NCBI GenBank assembly: GCA_963662175.1
Contig: OY759223.1
Coordinates: forward strand, 24,467,460 to 24,531,459
Reading direction: 5' to 3'
DNA from: Aradus depressus
Taxonomy: Eukaryota; Arthropoda; Insecta; Hemiptera; Aradidae
DNA: 64,000 nucleotides
The notes beneath the pieces were generated by a model. It was given only the letters and a program-made list of their open reading frames with translations. It made no database searches and was not told the origin of the DNA. The translations under genes and the position numbers were made by a program. How positions within the stretch are numbered: position 1 is the stretch's first letter; each line of letters begins with the position of its first letter. Of this stretch, positions 42,580 through 54,839 are shown one piece after another.

Positions 42580-45500
42580 TGCGATACTATTGCAGACATT
42601 TATATATTTGAAATGAATGTTTTTGTATGTAGAGGGATTGAACCTCGCTATCCTCAACCCTTAGGATGCAATACTATTGCAGACATTTATATATTTGAAA
42701 TGAATGTTTTTGTATGTAGAGGGATTGAACCTCGCTATCCTCAACCCTTAGGATGCAATACTATTGCAGACATTTATATATTTGAAATGAATGTTTTTGT
42801 ATGTAGAGGGATTGAACCTCGCTATCCTCAACCCTTAGGATGCTATACTATTGCAGACATTTATATATTTGAAATGAATGTTTTTGTATGTAGAGGGATT
42901 GAACCTCGCTATCCTCAACCCTTAGGATGCTATACTATTGCAGACATTTATATATTTGAAATGAATGTTTTTGTATGTAGAGGGATTGAACCTCGCTATC
43001 CTCAACCCTTAGGATGCTATACTATTGCAGACATTTATATATTTGAAATGAATGTTTTTGTATGTAGAGGGATTGAACCTCGCTATCCTCAACCCTTAGG
43101 ATGCTATACTATTGCAGACATTTATATATTTGAAATGAATGTTTTTGTATGTAGAGGGATTGAACCTCGCTATCCTCAACCCTTAGGATGCAATACTATT
43201 GCAGACATTTATATATTTGAAATGAATGTTTTTGTATGTAGAGGGATTGAACCTCGCTATCCTCAACCCTTAGGATGCTATACTATTGCAGACATTTATA
43301 TATTTGAAATGAATGTTTTTGTATGTAGAGGGATTGAACCTCGCTATCCTCAACCCTTAGGATGCAATACTATTGCAGACATTTATATATTTGAAATGAA
43401 TGTTTTTGTATGTAGAGGGATTGAACCTCGCTATCCTCAACCCTTAGGATGCAATACTATTGCAGACATTTATATATTTGAAATGAATGTTTTTGTATGT
43501 AGAGGGATTGAACCTCGCTATCCTCAACCCTTAGGATGCTATACTATTGCAGACATTTATATATTTGAAATGAATGTTTTTGTATGTAGAGGGATTGAAC
43601 CTCGCTATCCTCAACCCTTAGGATGCAATACTATTGCAGACATTTATATATTTGAAATGAATGTTTTTGTATGTAGAGGGATTGAACCTCGCTATCCTCA
43701 ACCCTTAGGATGCTATACTATTGCAGACATTTATATATTTGAAATGAATGTTTTTGTATGTAGAGGGATTGAACCTTGCTATCCTCAACCCTTAGGATGC
43801 AATACTATTGCAGACATTTATATATTTGAAATGAATGTTTTTGTATGTAGAGGGATTGAACCTCGCTATCCTCAACCCTTAGGATGCAATACTATTGCAG
43901 ACATTTATATATTTGAAATGAATGTTTTTGTATGTAGAGGGATTGAACCTCGCTATCCTCAACCCTTAGGATGCTATACTATTGCAGACATTTATATATT
44001 TGAAATGAATGTTTTTGTATGTAGAGGGATTGAACCTCACTATCCTCAACCCTTAGGATGCTATACTATTGCAGACATTTATATATTTGAAATGAATGTT
44101 TTTGTATGTAGAGGGATTGAACCTCGCTATCCTCAACCCTTAGGATGCTATACTATTGCAGACATTTATATATTTGAAATGAATGTTTTTGTATGTAGAG
44201 GGATTGAACCTCGCTATCCTCAACCCTTAGGATGCTATACTATTGCAGACATTTATATATTTGAAATGAATGTTTTTGTATGTAGAGGGATTGAACCTCG
44301 CTATCCTCAACCCTTAGGATGCAATACTATTGCAGACATTTATATATTTGAAATGAATGTTTTTGTATGTAGAGGGATTGAACCTCGCTATCCTCAACCC
44401 TTAGGATGCTATACTATTGCAGACATTTATATATTTGAAATGAATGTTTTTGTATGTAGAGGGATTGAACCTCGCTATCCTCAACCCTTAGGATGCTATA
44501 CTATTGCAGACATTTATATATTTGAAATGAATGTTTTTGTATGTAGAGGGATTGAACCTCGCTATCCTCAACCCTTAGGATGCTATACTATTGCAGACAT
44601 TTATATATTTGAAATGAATGTTTTTGTATGTAGAGGGATTGAACCTCGCTATCCTCAACCCTTAGTATGCTATACTATTGCAGACATTTATATATTTGAA
44701 ATGAATGTTTTTGTATGTAGAGGGATTGAACCTCGCTATCCTCAACCCTTAGGATGCTATACTATTGCAGACATTTATATATTTGAAATGAATGTTTTTG
44801 TATGTAGAGGGATTGAACCTCGCTATCCTCAACCCTTAGGATGCTATACTATTGCAGACATTTATATATTTGAAATGAATGTTTTTGTATGTAGAGGGAT
44901 TGAACCTCGCTATCCTCAACCCTTAGGATGCTATACTATTGCAGACATTTATATATTTGAAATGAATGTTTTTGTATGTAGAGGGATTGAACCTCGCTAT
45001 CCTCAACCCTTAGGATGCTATACTATTGCAGACATTTATATATTTGAAATGAATGTTTTTGTATGTAGAGGGATTGAACCTCGCTATCCTCAACCCTTAG
45101 GATGCTATACTATTGCAGACATTTATATATTTGAAATGAATGTTTTTGTATGTAGAGGGATTGAACCTCGCTATCCTCAACCCTTAGGATGCTATACTAT
45201 TGCAGACATTTATATATTTGAAATGAATGTTTTTGTATGTAGAGGGATTGAACCTCGCTATCCTCAACCCTTAGGATGCTATACTATTGCAGACATTTAT
45301 ATATTTGAAATGAATGTTTTTGTATGTAGAGGGATTGAACCTCGCTATCCTCAACCCTTAGGATGCTATACTATTGCAGACATTTATATATTTGAAATGA
45401 ATGTTTTTGTATGTAGAGGGATTGAACCTCGCTATCCTCAACCCTTAGGATGCTTTACTATTGCAGACATTTATATATTTGAAATGAATGTTTTTGTATG

Positions 45501-45800
45501 TAGAGGGATTGAACCTCGCTATCCTCAACCCTTAGGATGCAATACTATTGCAGACATTTATATATTTGAAATGAATGTTTTTGTATGTAGAGGGATTGAA
45601 CCTCGCTATCCTCAACCCTTAGGATGCAATACTATTGCAGACATTTATATATTTGAAATGAATGTTTTTGTATGTAGAGGGATTGAACCTCGCTATCCTC
45701 AACCCTTAGGATGCAATACTATTTCAGACATTTATATATTTGAAATGAATGTTTTTGTATGTAGAGGGATTGAACCTCGCTATCCTCAACCCTTTGAGCT
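42580..45800. repeat. 87-bp tandem array, ~37 units, built from a tRNA-like SINE head
   Basis: 36 complete 87-bp units plus a partial one from 42613 to 45810. Because 87 is a multiple of three, one frame stays open for 1065 codons (unit MNVFVCRGIEPRYPQPLGC + NTIADIYIFE); this is not evidence of a protein. On the minus strand every unit carries GGTTCAATCC, a polymerase III box B word, after GGATAGCGA. The last unit continues into TAGCTCAAAGGGTTGAGG, a box A-like word. Units differ at one main site (CAATAC versus CTATAC), with CAATAC at both edges and CTATAC dominating the centre. Confidence 0.95.
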
Positions 45801-45850
45801 ATGCCAGTAGTCCTCTAACCTCTACGCTGTACGGATATGATAAGTAAATT
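45750..45850 (-). mobile_element. second SINE-like family (tRNA-like head), fragment 1
   Basis: Minus strand: GTCCGTACAGCGTAGAGGTT-like leader, GGACTACTGGCATAGCTCAA, box B GAGGTTCAATCC. The same unit occurs at 48505-48600. It is the source of the array unit. Confidence 0.7.
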
Positions 45851-47265
45851 TTTATTTTTTTATTTTATTATTCTGTACCTTGAAGCTTTAAGATTTATTC
45901 AAGGTTTATTCAATCATAGATGTGCTACTGATGAAAATAAAACAATCGGAATCTTTTATTTCCATGAGACATATTGTCAACTCACAGAGGGTTGCCACTA
46001 TAGCTGCATATTGCCTTCCTGCCCCAGGTGCCCCCTTTTATCCGCTCCGGCTTACGTTCAAAATGAGTATTCGATTTTTAGAGAATAACGGATAAGTTTA
46101 GAAAGAGGATTTCCGGCTTTAGATTACCATATTCCAAATTCTCTTGGTTACCTGACGGGCCGGGTGACTGATTGAAACTAATTCTGCCACTAGATACCAA
46201 TTAAGATAAAATTTTATATAACCTCCTCCCCCCTCCCCGGCATTTTATGGACTAGAGATAAAAATAATCCCGACAGGCTCCGTTTGATCCCATCACACCT
46301 TGATGAAACTTTTATCAACCCCGTGAATGATTTTTTTTATTGATATTTTCACACGGATATTGATTCTATTCTCACACGTTGACTGTATTATCAATACAAA
46401 TTGTTCTGAAACTTCGAACGTTAATCAATGTTGAGGTATAGTTGCGATTTGATCATAACAGGATTTTCTTATACGAATCGTAATGGCGTCATTGGTTTTC
46501 CTTGTTTCTTTGTACAGCCTGATTCTTAGATTGAATTTCATATACCCAATAATGGGAATTAGAGGAGATGGAGGGGGTCTTTAACAAAATGGCTGGTATA
46601 AAAAGTCCACATCTATTTTATTTTTTATACTTTTTAATAAAAAATTCCGATAATAAAAATATATTTCCAAGTTCGTTGCTATGCAGGGGCGTAGACAGGA
46701 TTTTGAGCAGGGGCGGTATAGACAGCCCGCAGTTTCCGTGGTTAGCGTTGAAGACTTTTTGTTATTAATTTGGGAGACTCGGACCTCTAGAAGCTCCTCC
46801 TGAGGTAACCACTGACTGTAATACTTAAGTTGACTTTACATGAGCATCAAAAATGCAAAGCGGTGCAGCAGGAAATGCACATTTTTTCATTTTATGCATT
46901 TAGAATTAAATGTCTCAAAGCCAATAGCGTGCACTTGCTGCTGCTGCGCTTTGCATTTTTACTGCGCATGTAAAATCAGCTTTAAGAGTTAAAGTATAGT
47001 ATAAATGAAGATTTTGAGCGAGGAAATGAATTGATCGAATTCATATATATTTAAATAAATGTAATATGACTTGTTTTGTACATTTAAATTTACGTAACAG
47101 CTGATTGCTGATTCAGGAATCAGACGCACGGGAAATTTGAAGATCCTATTGGTAACTTGCAAGCAATCCATTTTTAATAAACGATTTTTTTAGTTTATTT
47201 AATTTTTATTTTGGTTTTTTGCTCTGGCCAGGGGGGGCACGTTTAAACATTACTTAGAAATATTA
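45851..47265. other. mostly unassigned; possible DNA transposon end words
   Basis: 45925-46000 has element C-like words (GATGTGCTACTGATGAAAAT). 46685-46710 (CAGGGGCGTAGACAGGAT) is a word common at ends of insect DNA transposons, and a GGCCAGGGGGGGCACG word at 47226-47241 could be the other end. Repeat Z is near 46540. No gene recognised. Confidence 0.4.
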
Positions 47266-47269
47266 GTTC

Positions 47270-47559
47270 ATTAGTTATTATGACTCATGGCCGGGCTTTA
47301 ACTACAAGGTCGTATTGTCTACTAGCAGAGCGCTACTTCGTCACTCTGGTGGTCATGAGCCCGACTCTACTATGGGAGTTCTAAATTTTGCCTACCCTAA
47401 ATTTTTATTCACCTAGGAGGGTCTTTAATGAGTACCTGAAGGCTCGGGACCATCGCTTAACGTCCCACCCGAAGGACGGCGTGCTTAAATTTCTTTTACC
47501 TCCTAGATAAAATAAAATAAAGGCCAAGCACGCATACCACTGAGCTACTGGCTTCCTCA
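47270..47559 (-). mobile_element. SINE, near full length with small deletions
   Basis: Minus-strand copy whose box B region is deleted (CTAGATAAAATAAAATAAAG joins CCAAGCACGCATACC). Confidence 0.9.
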
Positions 47560-47574
47560 CAGAAATATTTCCTA

Positions 47575-47873
47575 CGGTAACTCAGAGGTAGCGTGTTAGC
47601 CTAATGAGCTCAAGATCGCGGGTTCGAAACCCGGCGAGTCCTTTAGGTTTTTTATCTGGAAGGTAAAAAGAACATGAGCATGCCGTCCTTCTGGTGGGAA
47701 GTTGAGCAGTAGTCCAAGGTTGCACGACCACTGTCCAGACTAAACAATATTTAGGACTCCCATAATAGAGTCGGGCTCATGTCCACCAGGGAGCCGAAAG
47801 AACGCTCTGGTAGTAGGCGGTATGACCTTGTAGTTAAAACCCGGGCATGAGTCATAATAACTAACTAACTTTC
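47575..47873 (+). mobile_element. SINE, second subfamily
   Basis: Plus-strand copy facing the previous one head to head. Head GGTAACTCAGAGGTAGCGTG, GCCTAATGAGCTCAAGATCG, perfect box B GGTTCGAAACCC, then TTTAGGTTTTTTATCTGG as in other second-subfamily copies. Confidence 0.92.
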
Positions 47874-48411
47874 CTACAATACATTTTTTGAGGCGCTAGA
47901 ACTGAACTTATACAGAGGCACATATGTATTATTAACAACTAATAACAATAAGCAACAATGAACCATAGAACAGTGATACGTGATGTGTAAATCCAGTTGT
48001 TGGTAATGTGCTCATGTGTTGAACAGATCAATAGTGGATGACAATAACCACATCACGTAGTCCCCATATCTAGACCTAATAATCTTTGTTGTTTGCTCAG
48101 TTAGCTTCACCGTTATGTGTCTACCACTAAATGGCAATTGGTAAATACATTAACAATGTTGATTGACAATGTCAGATTGTTCTAGAACATGTAATGAAAA
48201 ACATTCGTCTGTCTGACCTACCTGGTGTGAGAGACTGGTACCAAACTAAGGGAACTGCTGTCCTGTAGGAGATATATTGTAAATAGTTACTTGACTCCTT
48301 GTTATAATATAACAAACATATTATGTTTCTAAACATATATTATATAGAGATAATATATACTAATATATTATATAGATATTTATTATGTGAATTTTATTTA
48401 ACTTATGCTTA
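47874..48411. other. unassigned sequence
   Basis: No gene or repeat recognised; AT-rich with a (TATATTA) stretch near 48340-48380. Confidence 0.4.
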
Positions 48412-48600
48412 ACCTCCTATCCGAAAGAAGACATGCTCCCGTGTATCTTAGCCTCCCAGTTAAAAAACCTAAGGGCCTCGGCCGGGTTTCGAACCTCCGG
48501 TTTATCCGGTTATAGAGAGTGAACCTCGCTATCCCCACCCCTTTGAGCTATGCCAGTAGTCCTTTAACCTTTACACTATACGGGTGGGGTAAGCAAGTTT
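48412..48600 (-). mobile_element. SINE fragment fused to the second SINE-like family
   Basis: 48412-48500 is the head-proximal body of the main SINE (CCTAAGGGCCTCGGCCGGGTTTCGAACC). At 48505-48600 it joins the second tRNA-like unit (GTGAACCTCGCTATCCCCACCCC, GAGCTATGCCAGTAGTCC). Two tRNA-like heads lie back to back. Confidence 0.75.
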
Positions 48601-48679
48601 TTTATTTTGTTAATCTGTACCTTCATGCTTTAAAATTTTTTAGTTACTCCTGATTATTAATATTTTATATTGATTCACT

Positions 48680-48790
48680 CAGATGTACCATTGATGATGC
48701 TTTGAAAACCGGTTCTGGTCAAAAATAAAACAGTGGGAAAACGTCTTTTGTTTCAATGAGAAATCTCGTTCTACAACCTTAACCTTTCTC
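48680..48790 (+). repeat. element C fragment
   Basis: GATGATGCTTTGAAAACCGG, TTCTGGTC and AAAACAGTGGGAAAACGTCT match the right arm of element C, with the stem II hairpin deleted. Confidence 0.75.
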
Positions 48791-48887
48791 TACTCGCGCC
48801 CCGTTTTTTAACTTGGTCACTCGCACGTTTGATTTCTTCAAACATTTAATAATTTATAATTTTGCTATTTTTTTTTTTTTTTTTACT

Positions 48888-49751
48888 AAAACCTATTCAG
48901 GATATGTATTACTTCTATTATCTGACGTATTACAAAAAACCTATTCAGGATATGTATTACTTCTATTATCTGACGTATTACAAAAAACCTATTCAGGATA
49001 TGTATTACTTCTATTATCTGACGTATTACAAAAAACCTATTCAGGATATGTATTACTTCTATTATCTGACGTATTACAAAAAACCTATTCAGGATATGTA
49101 TTACTTCTATTATCTGACGTATTACAAAAAACCTATTCAGGATATGTATTACTTCTATTATCTGACGTATTACAAAAAACCTATTCAGGATATGTATTAC
49201 TTCTATTATCTGACGTATTACAAAAAACCTATTCAGGATATGTATTACTTCTATTATCTGACGTATTACAAAAAACCTATTCAGGATATGTATTACTTCT
49301 ATTATCTGACGTATTACAAAAAACCTATTCAGGATATGTATTACTTCTATTATCTGACGTATTACAAAAAACCTATTCAGGATATGTATTACTTCTATTA
49401 TCTGACGTATTACAAAAAACCTATTCAGGATATGTATTACTTCTATTATCTGACGTATTACAAAAAACCTATTCAGGATATGTATTACTTCTATTATCTG
49501 ACGTATTACAAAAAACCTATTCAGGATATGTATTACTTCTATTATCTGACGTATTACAAAAAACCTATTCAGGATATGTATTACTTCTATTATCTGACGT
49601 ATTACAAAAAACCTATTCAGGATATGTATTACTTCTATTATCTGACGTATTACAAAAAACCTATTCAGGATATGTATTACTTCTATTATCTGACGTATTA
49701 CAAAAAACCTATTCAGGATATGTATTACTTCTATTATCTGACGTATTACAA
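48888..49751. repeat. tandem array, 18 perfect units of 48 bp
   Basis: 18 identical 48-bp units containing CCTATTCAGGATATGTATTA and TCTGACGTATTAC. Two frames stay open (16-residue periods KTYSGYVLLLLSDVLQ and YYKKPIQDMYYFYYLT) only because 48 is divisible by three. A T run at 48868-48885 borders it. The absence of any variant points to very recent expansion or homogenisation. Confidence 0.95.
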
Positions 49752-50639
49752 AAAATACTAAATAATTTGTCCATTCTGTAAATTATTCATGGATTTTATT
49801 TACACTATTTCTATTTAAGATATTGTGTATGGTTGTGTTATCTAATATAAGTTATTATTAGTTTTAATTTATTTTCATTACCTTAAAATATTTAGTCGAC
49901 CCGTGTGTTCTAGGATCTTGTCAAGACTGATCTCTACTATCGATATTAGTGGTCGTTTCGTATATTTTTTGGTTCTGTTTGGATTTGTTTTTTGTATTGG
50001 GTTATATTTTAAGTTTATTTATTAAATGTGCGTAGTGATTACCTATGTTACCTATGTCTGTTTTAAAGTTTAATGGTGGTTTAAGTGAAAATGAGCGAAG
50101 GCTCGAAACGTCAGGAATAACAAAAGAAACAAAATAAGGAAGTTGCGTGCTTGAACCGTTATTTAATGTAACAACGCTTCAACACATACAAAGAAAATTG
50201 GACATTTCTTATGTGACAACCTGATATTAGGGGGAATCAAGTTGGAAACTTTGAAGTGTTTAACCATTTTGTAGGACAGAGGATGAGTGATGGGGCATGT
50301 GAGAGTGTTTTGGTGTATTGTGGCCGTGATGTCCCAAGTTATTACGAGCAACATCCGTAGAGACGAGCCGATCTAATGGGTTCAGGCCTTAGCTCCAGTG
50401 TCGCCTCCTTCGCTAACTTCGACGTACTCCTCGTTATCAGCTTCCAGACGCCTTCCATCCCCTGTTTTCCTTGCTCACTTCCGTAATTGCCAATTAGAGA
50501 ACGAGCTTCTTGCTTGAATCTTGCCAACTCTGCCCTGTCACACTTCTCCTTTCAAAGTCCCTGCAGACGACTCTAGTTTTTTATCTCTATATCAGATCAA
50601 ACCCACGAACACACTCAATTTCTTACCATTTTCATTCTG
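49752..50639. other. unassigned, with a hammerhead-like relic at 50085-50115
   Basis: At 50085-50115, GTGAAAAT, GAGC-GAAG-GCTC, GAAA, ACGT, C follows the same layout as the palindromic elements, but the core is degraded and no arms are seen. 50170-50560 is unassigned. Confidence 0.4.
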
Positions 50640-50905
50640 GTAATAGGCGATGTTATGGCCTATTACCAGAGCGCTCTTTCGTCGCTCTGATAAACATGAG
50701 TCCGGACTGTGGCAACCCTAAATTTTGCCTACTCATGTTTAGTTACCTTGAGGTCTTTAAATATTACCTGATCTTGAATAGGCTCGGGATCATCGCTTAA
50801 TGACCCATACGAAGGATTTCACCTCCTAAAAAACCTATTGTTCTCTGCCGGGTTTTGAACCCGCGATCTTGAGCTGAGTAGACCTCTGAGCTAACGGCAC
50901 CCTTT
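50640..50905 (-). mobile_element. SINE, second subfamily, diverged
   Basis: Minus-strand copy from GGCGATGTTATGGCC to GAGCTAACGGCACCC; 'CCTAAAAAACCTATTG' and GGGTTTTGAACCCGCGATCT mark the second subfamily. Confidence 0.85.
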
Positions 50906-51845
50906 TCTTATATAGAGTAAAACCACTGTCCGACGGACACCTCTCCTTACGGACAATTTTGCGAAGTATAGGAAAACAATGTATTTTTACTCCCCTCTAA
51001 CGGACGCGGACAACAAATTTTTTGACATCAAGAGATAAGTTTACCTCTCCAAAGCGGACACTTACAAGAATTTGAAAAATGTAATTTTGAATGCTTTTTA
51101 TTAGTCGTAGAATTCGCTATTTGTGAAACAGGCATTTCCAGAATTAAAGTGTAAACAAATAGTTTAGATTGCAATTTTTGTAATACAATGTTATATTAAT
51201 GTCCGTCCATTTCATTCCAGTGATAATGGCCCATAAGAGGCCGAAACGTACAGAATATTAAAAATTCCTTGGACCTATTTGGCTAATGTTTCATCCCATA
51301 CAACTAATGACTAGTTGAGTCGATTGTTTCGGAGGCTGAACGAAAATTTAGTTAATTCGCTCTAGAGAATTATATTAACCGACAACTTTTTTATTTTTTA
51401 AGTATTATAAATGTTTCTTTATTATAGTTTTTTATAATTTAATATTGTAATAAACATCTTAACAACTTTCCTTCAAATAAAAATAATAGGAAAGTAATTT
51501 TTAATTTTTCTATTATATTTTTCGCTTTAATTAAAACAAGGATAAAAAAAAGTTAAAATTTTATATATTTTTCTCTTATTCCCTTTTTATAGAATTTTGT
51601 TTATTTTTTTATTAATTTTTTTAAAAATTAAATATTATGAATTTACAAGTGCGCTGGAGAATAAAAACCTACTTTAATCTCTTCCATTTATTCGGTCCAA
51701 TTCATTTGAATGTTTTATTTCCCTGTCTGTCTGTGTGAGCATAATAATACTGTAATGCTGTGCATATGTGGCTGGAAATTTGTGAGCGCACTAAAACAGA
51801 GAATATTGTAGCTATGACCTTGTTAAAATGGTAATCTAAATTGGT
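50906..51845. repeat. DNA transposon-like end and a hammerhead-like relic
   Basis: 50925-51070 (AGTAAAACCACTGTCCGACG, GGACACCTCTC, repeated 'CGGACA') resembles a Tigger-type end. 51220-51250 reads GTGATAA, T, GGCC-CATAAGA-GGCC, GAAA, ACGT, A: a strong stem II with a degraded core. The rest is AT-rich. Confidence 0.45.
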
Positions 51846-51847
51846 TT

Positions 51848-52335
51848 AACGGAAATTAATATTATTATTATTATTACCTGATAAGTTCGAAGTATAATAA
51901 GTTCGATTTCCTTCCGCTTCTGTAAATAGTGTCCAGTGTATGTCAAGGTGCTCCCCGGTTAATTCTGGACCAATGGTTATCTCTAAAGGTAATGGGTCTG
52001 CAAACTCCAGGGGATTCATACAAGACCCTGATAATAACATCAAAGGAAAAGTTTTGAGAGAGGCTTTAAATATACAAAGCTGAGGACTTCGTGTAAAAGG
52101 GGGGTGTCCACAGAACCACAAACCTCTGTTTTCAAACTTCAAACTATATGACATTCACAAACCTTGTTTCAATTGTGGCTTTGGATAAAAGTTACTATTT
52201 GAATGTGACAACTTTGACATTGGGACATTTATCCTGAATGTGAGGACTTCTCTTGAAATATGAAACACTGAGAAAGTACATTTTTGATATATTTTCTCAA
52301 TTTATCCGCCACTCATTTTTACTTCCCCAGTCCTC
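51848..52335 (-). repeat. dispersed repeat K, copy 2
   Basis: Inverted copy of 10288-10775, ending at CTTCCCCAG at 52330, the point where a LINE had inserted in copy 1. The minus-strand frame at 51846-52154 is therefore repeat-derived. Confidence 0.85.
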
Positions 52336-53055
52336 ATTTATACTACACGATATTCAAGGATCGTTATATCCGGAACCAAACTGTTAGATCTACATACAAA
52401 TGTATGGGCTTGTTAGTGAAAAAAAAAGTGTTTTACAATAATCATAACGAGAAAGTTTACATACTTTTATTTACTTTTTAAAATTTACATAAAATTTACT
52501 TACATACATTTGTAACTGTATACATAAATTATGTATACACATGAGTACATATGTATTAATTTTCCACAAAAAAATAAGTTATTTTAGTTTGCTTGCTTTT
52601 TTTTTAGTATAAATTTTTGCTTACATGGTTATGAAGTTCCAAAGTCACGATCCCTACGGAGGCAAAGGAAAGACTAATCTGATACTAGGAATATACGCAC
52701 TAGAAGGGAAGAAGGGAGTTCGAAGAAAATTCTACAAGGGGGAAATGGAATGACTCATTGGGCTCGGAAAGAGTAAACAACCTTTTCTATAATGTTCGTA
52801 TTTTTCATCCGATCAAAAGTCATACTGTTTTACCCAATTATGTATGTATGTGCGGCGTATGTACATACATATTATATCATTATAACCGGAATGAAAAAAC
52901 AACTTTTTCTTATGTTTTAGATCGTCTTATACGGAATATCGTTATACCTAATATCGTTATATCCGGATTTATTTCTTCACTTTTAAATAGTAAACCAAAC
53001 TAGATACGGGTTTTACATCGTTATATCAGGAATCGTTATAAAAGGATTTTACTCT
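52336..53055. mobile_element. possible DNA transposon remnant
   Basis: ATCGTTATATCCGG near 52361 and AATCGTTATAAAAGGATTTTAC near 53031 are inverted-like ends, with further GTTATA words inside (52940-52965). No transposase recognised; the 81-codon frame at 52758 is unsupported. Confidence 0.35.
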
Positions 53056-53690
53056 ATATGTATTCGGTCAAAAATTTGATGCTGAGTTTTCAACGGTATT
53101 TCAAGTTTTCCGAGCCCTCCATTCCAAAAATTAAAATAAAAAAATCTGTCAGTATTTACGTATGTTCCTGTGAACACGATAACTATCGATAGAATGAATG
53201 TACCGACACGAAAACTTGTAAGTATATCCAAAACCCTCCAAAGACGATACCTATTGATTTTCAGCCAAATCGATTAAAGGGAAGGGGGATTGGGTGGGAG
53301 ATTTAACACAAAAACTCTAATAACTGCCGTTGTAATGGATGTATCGACACGAAAACTTATTAGCGTATCCAGAACTCTCCAAGGACGACATTTATTATTT
53401 TGCAGCGGAATAAAACGAATAATGTATCCTGTCACCTATTAATTTTCTGCGAAATTGGACAGAGGGAAGTGTGGACCACAGAAGGGCGGCTCGACCCCCA
53501 ACAGTCGACTGGTTTGGGAGAAGGAGCGAAAATTTAAGTGGTTAATGCGTTCTGGGGAAGTACATTGCCCGTGAATAACCGGCGACTTTTTTTTCTTTAA
53601 TTCTACAGCGTAATTTTAAGAATTTGAAATTCCTGTGAATTTTTCACCAATAACTTCACCTGTACTGTGTGTAGCTGGTGAATTAAAAAA
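53056..53690 (-). repeat. repeat X copy, minus strand, near full length
   Basis: Runs from ATTCGGTCAAAAATTTGATG through GATTTTCAGCCAAATCGATT, two AACTCTAATAACTGCCG/GATGTATCGACACG modules, to TTCTGGGGAAGTACATTGCC. Confidence 0.85.
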
Positions 53691-54839
53691 AACTCACCCC
53701 GGACTTTGATGTAATCCCATTGCCAAAAAAATCTACTTTCAAAAAAGAGCAGAACAGCGTAACTCTTGACATTAGTGTAATGAGACCTGACTTCACGGAG
53801 ATAACGAGAGGATTTTATTAGTGATGATCGTTAGGCCTTTGATAGAATAGGCTTTGTTGTTAATCCCGCTTGACTTAGGAGGGCTTGCAAAGTTGGTTGT
53901 GCTGAAGGAGGCACTGAATTATACTCTTGCCATGATCAGACGTATTCTCCGTTCTTAGACTAATTCTTGGCTGCTTACGAACATCAACAGAGCACACTTC
54001 TTGGTCTTCATTGTGGTCAACTGAATAAAAGTAAATAAGTAACAAGTCGTAGTATAGACCGTAGGTGACTTGGAAATAAGTATATTTTATTGTTTATTTA
54101 CCCATACCGCGTGAAGTTAGTTTGTAAATAGCTTTTCCCTGAAAAGAATGATATCTTGTACGTTCACGTTCATCATGTTCAACAGGTATAAGTATAAGGA
54201 TTTAGAAACCTCTAGTAGGTAAACTGTTGAATATTAGCAAAAACGGTCGACTGGTTTTTGCCGGTGTTTCACACACACACACATATATATATGCACACAC
54301 ACATATATAAATATAAAAGTTTGATTACTTGTGAGGTGCTTTACGTAAATCCGGCGTGAATAAAACAATAGTCTTCCGACTGACTAAACATTTTATTCAC
54401 CAAAACTTTGTGATTTTTCGGACTATAGTCCCCATTCGCCTTAATTGAACTCTTATTTAACAATGTGTAGTATAAATAAGACTACGTATAACAATGTGTT
54501 ACATAAACGAGCCTTTATTTTACAAAGGGTCACTTGAATGAGCTATTATTTAACAATGGGCTCGCCAGAATGAGCTTCCCCTTCATGGTAATCCTACGAA
54601 TGACTCTCTCTCATGGTAATCTCAGTTGACTGAGATAGGGTGAACGGCTAGATACATCTCGATCTATCTTCCTGCTCCTAGGAGACTCTGCAACTAATTT
54701 AAATAACTAATTTTAATTAACTAACGACTGGATCAAATTTCGATCTAGAGATTTCTCATGAGAAACTATCTCAACTTTAGTTTCATATACAAAAGTACAA
54801 GTTCGTTAATTCACTAGGTCATATTAGTAGATGGGATTT
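53691..54839. other. unassigned; possible LTR-like block
   Basis: 54355-54440 (GAATAAAACAATAGTCTTCC, GGACTATAGTCC) has features that would fit the end of a long terminal repeat but no coding partner is seen. (CA)n/(TA)n microsatellites at 54271-54310. Confidence 0.35.

Noticed and set aside
42580..45800. CRISPR array
   Set aside because: Units are contiguous and near-identical with no unique spacers, in a eukaryotic context. The same applies to the 48-, 70- and 207-bp arrays.
42613..45810. 1065-codon open frame as a giant repeat protein
   Set aside because: The unit is tRNA-like SINE sequence in reverse; the frame stays open because 87 is a multiple of three. There is no start context, no flanking exon and no recognisable domain.
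48813..49781. 322- and 299-codon frames as membrane or repeat proteins
   Set aside because: Two overlapping frames of the same perfect 48-bp array; both are arithmetic by-products.
54355..54720. LTR retrotransposon terminal repeat
   Set aside because: Only one block is visible, without primer-binding site, polypurine tract or a second copy in the window.
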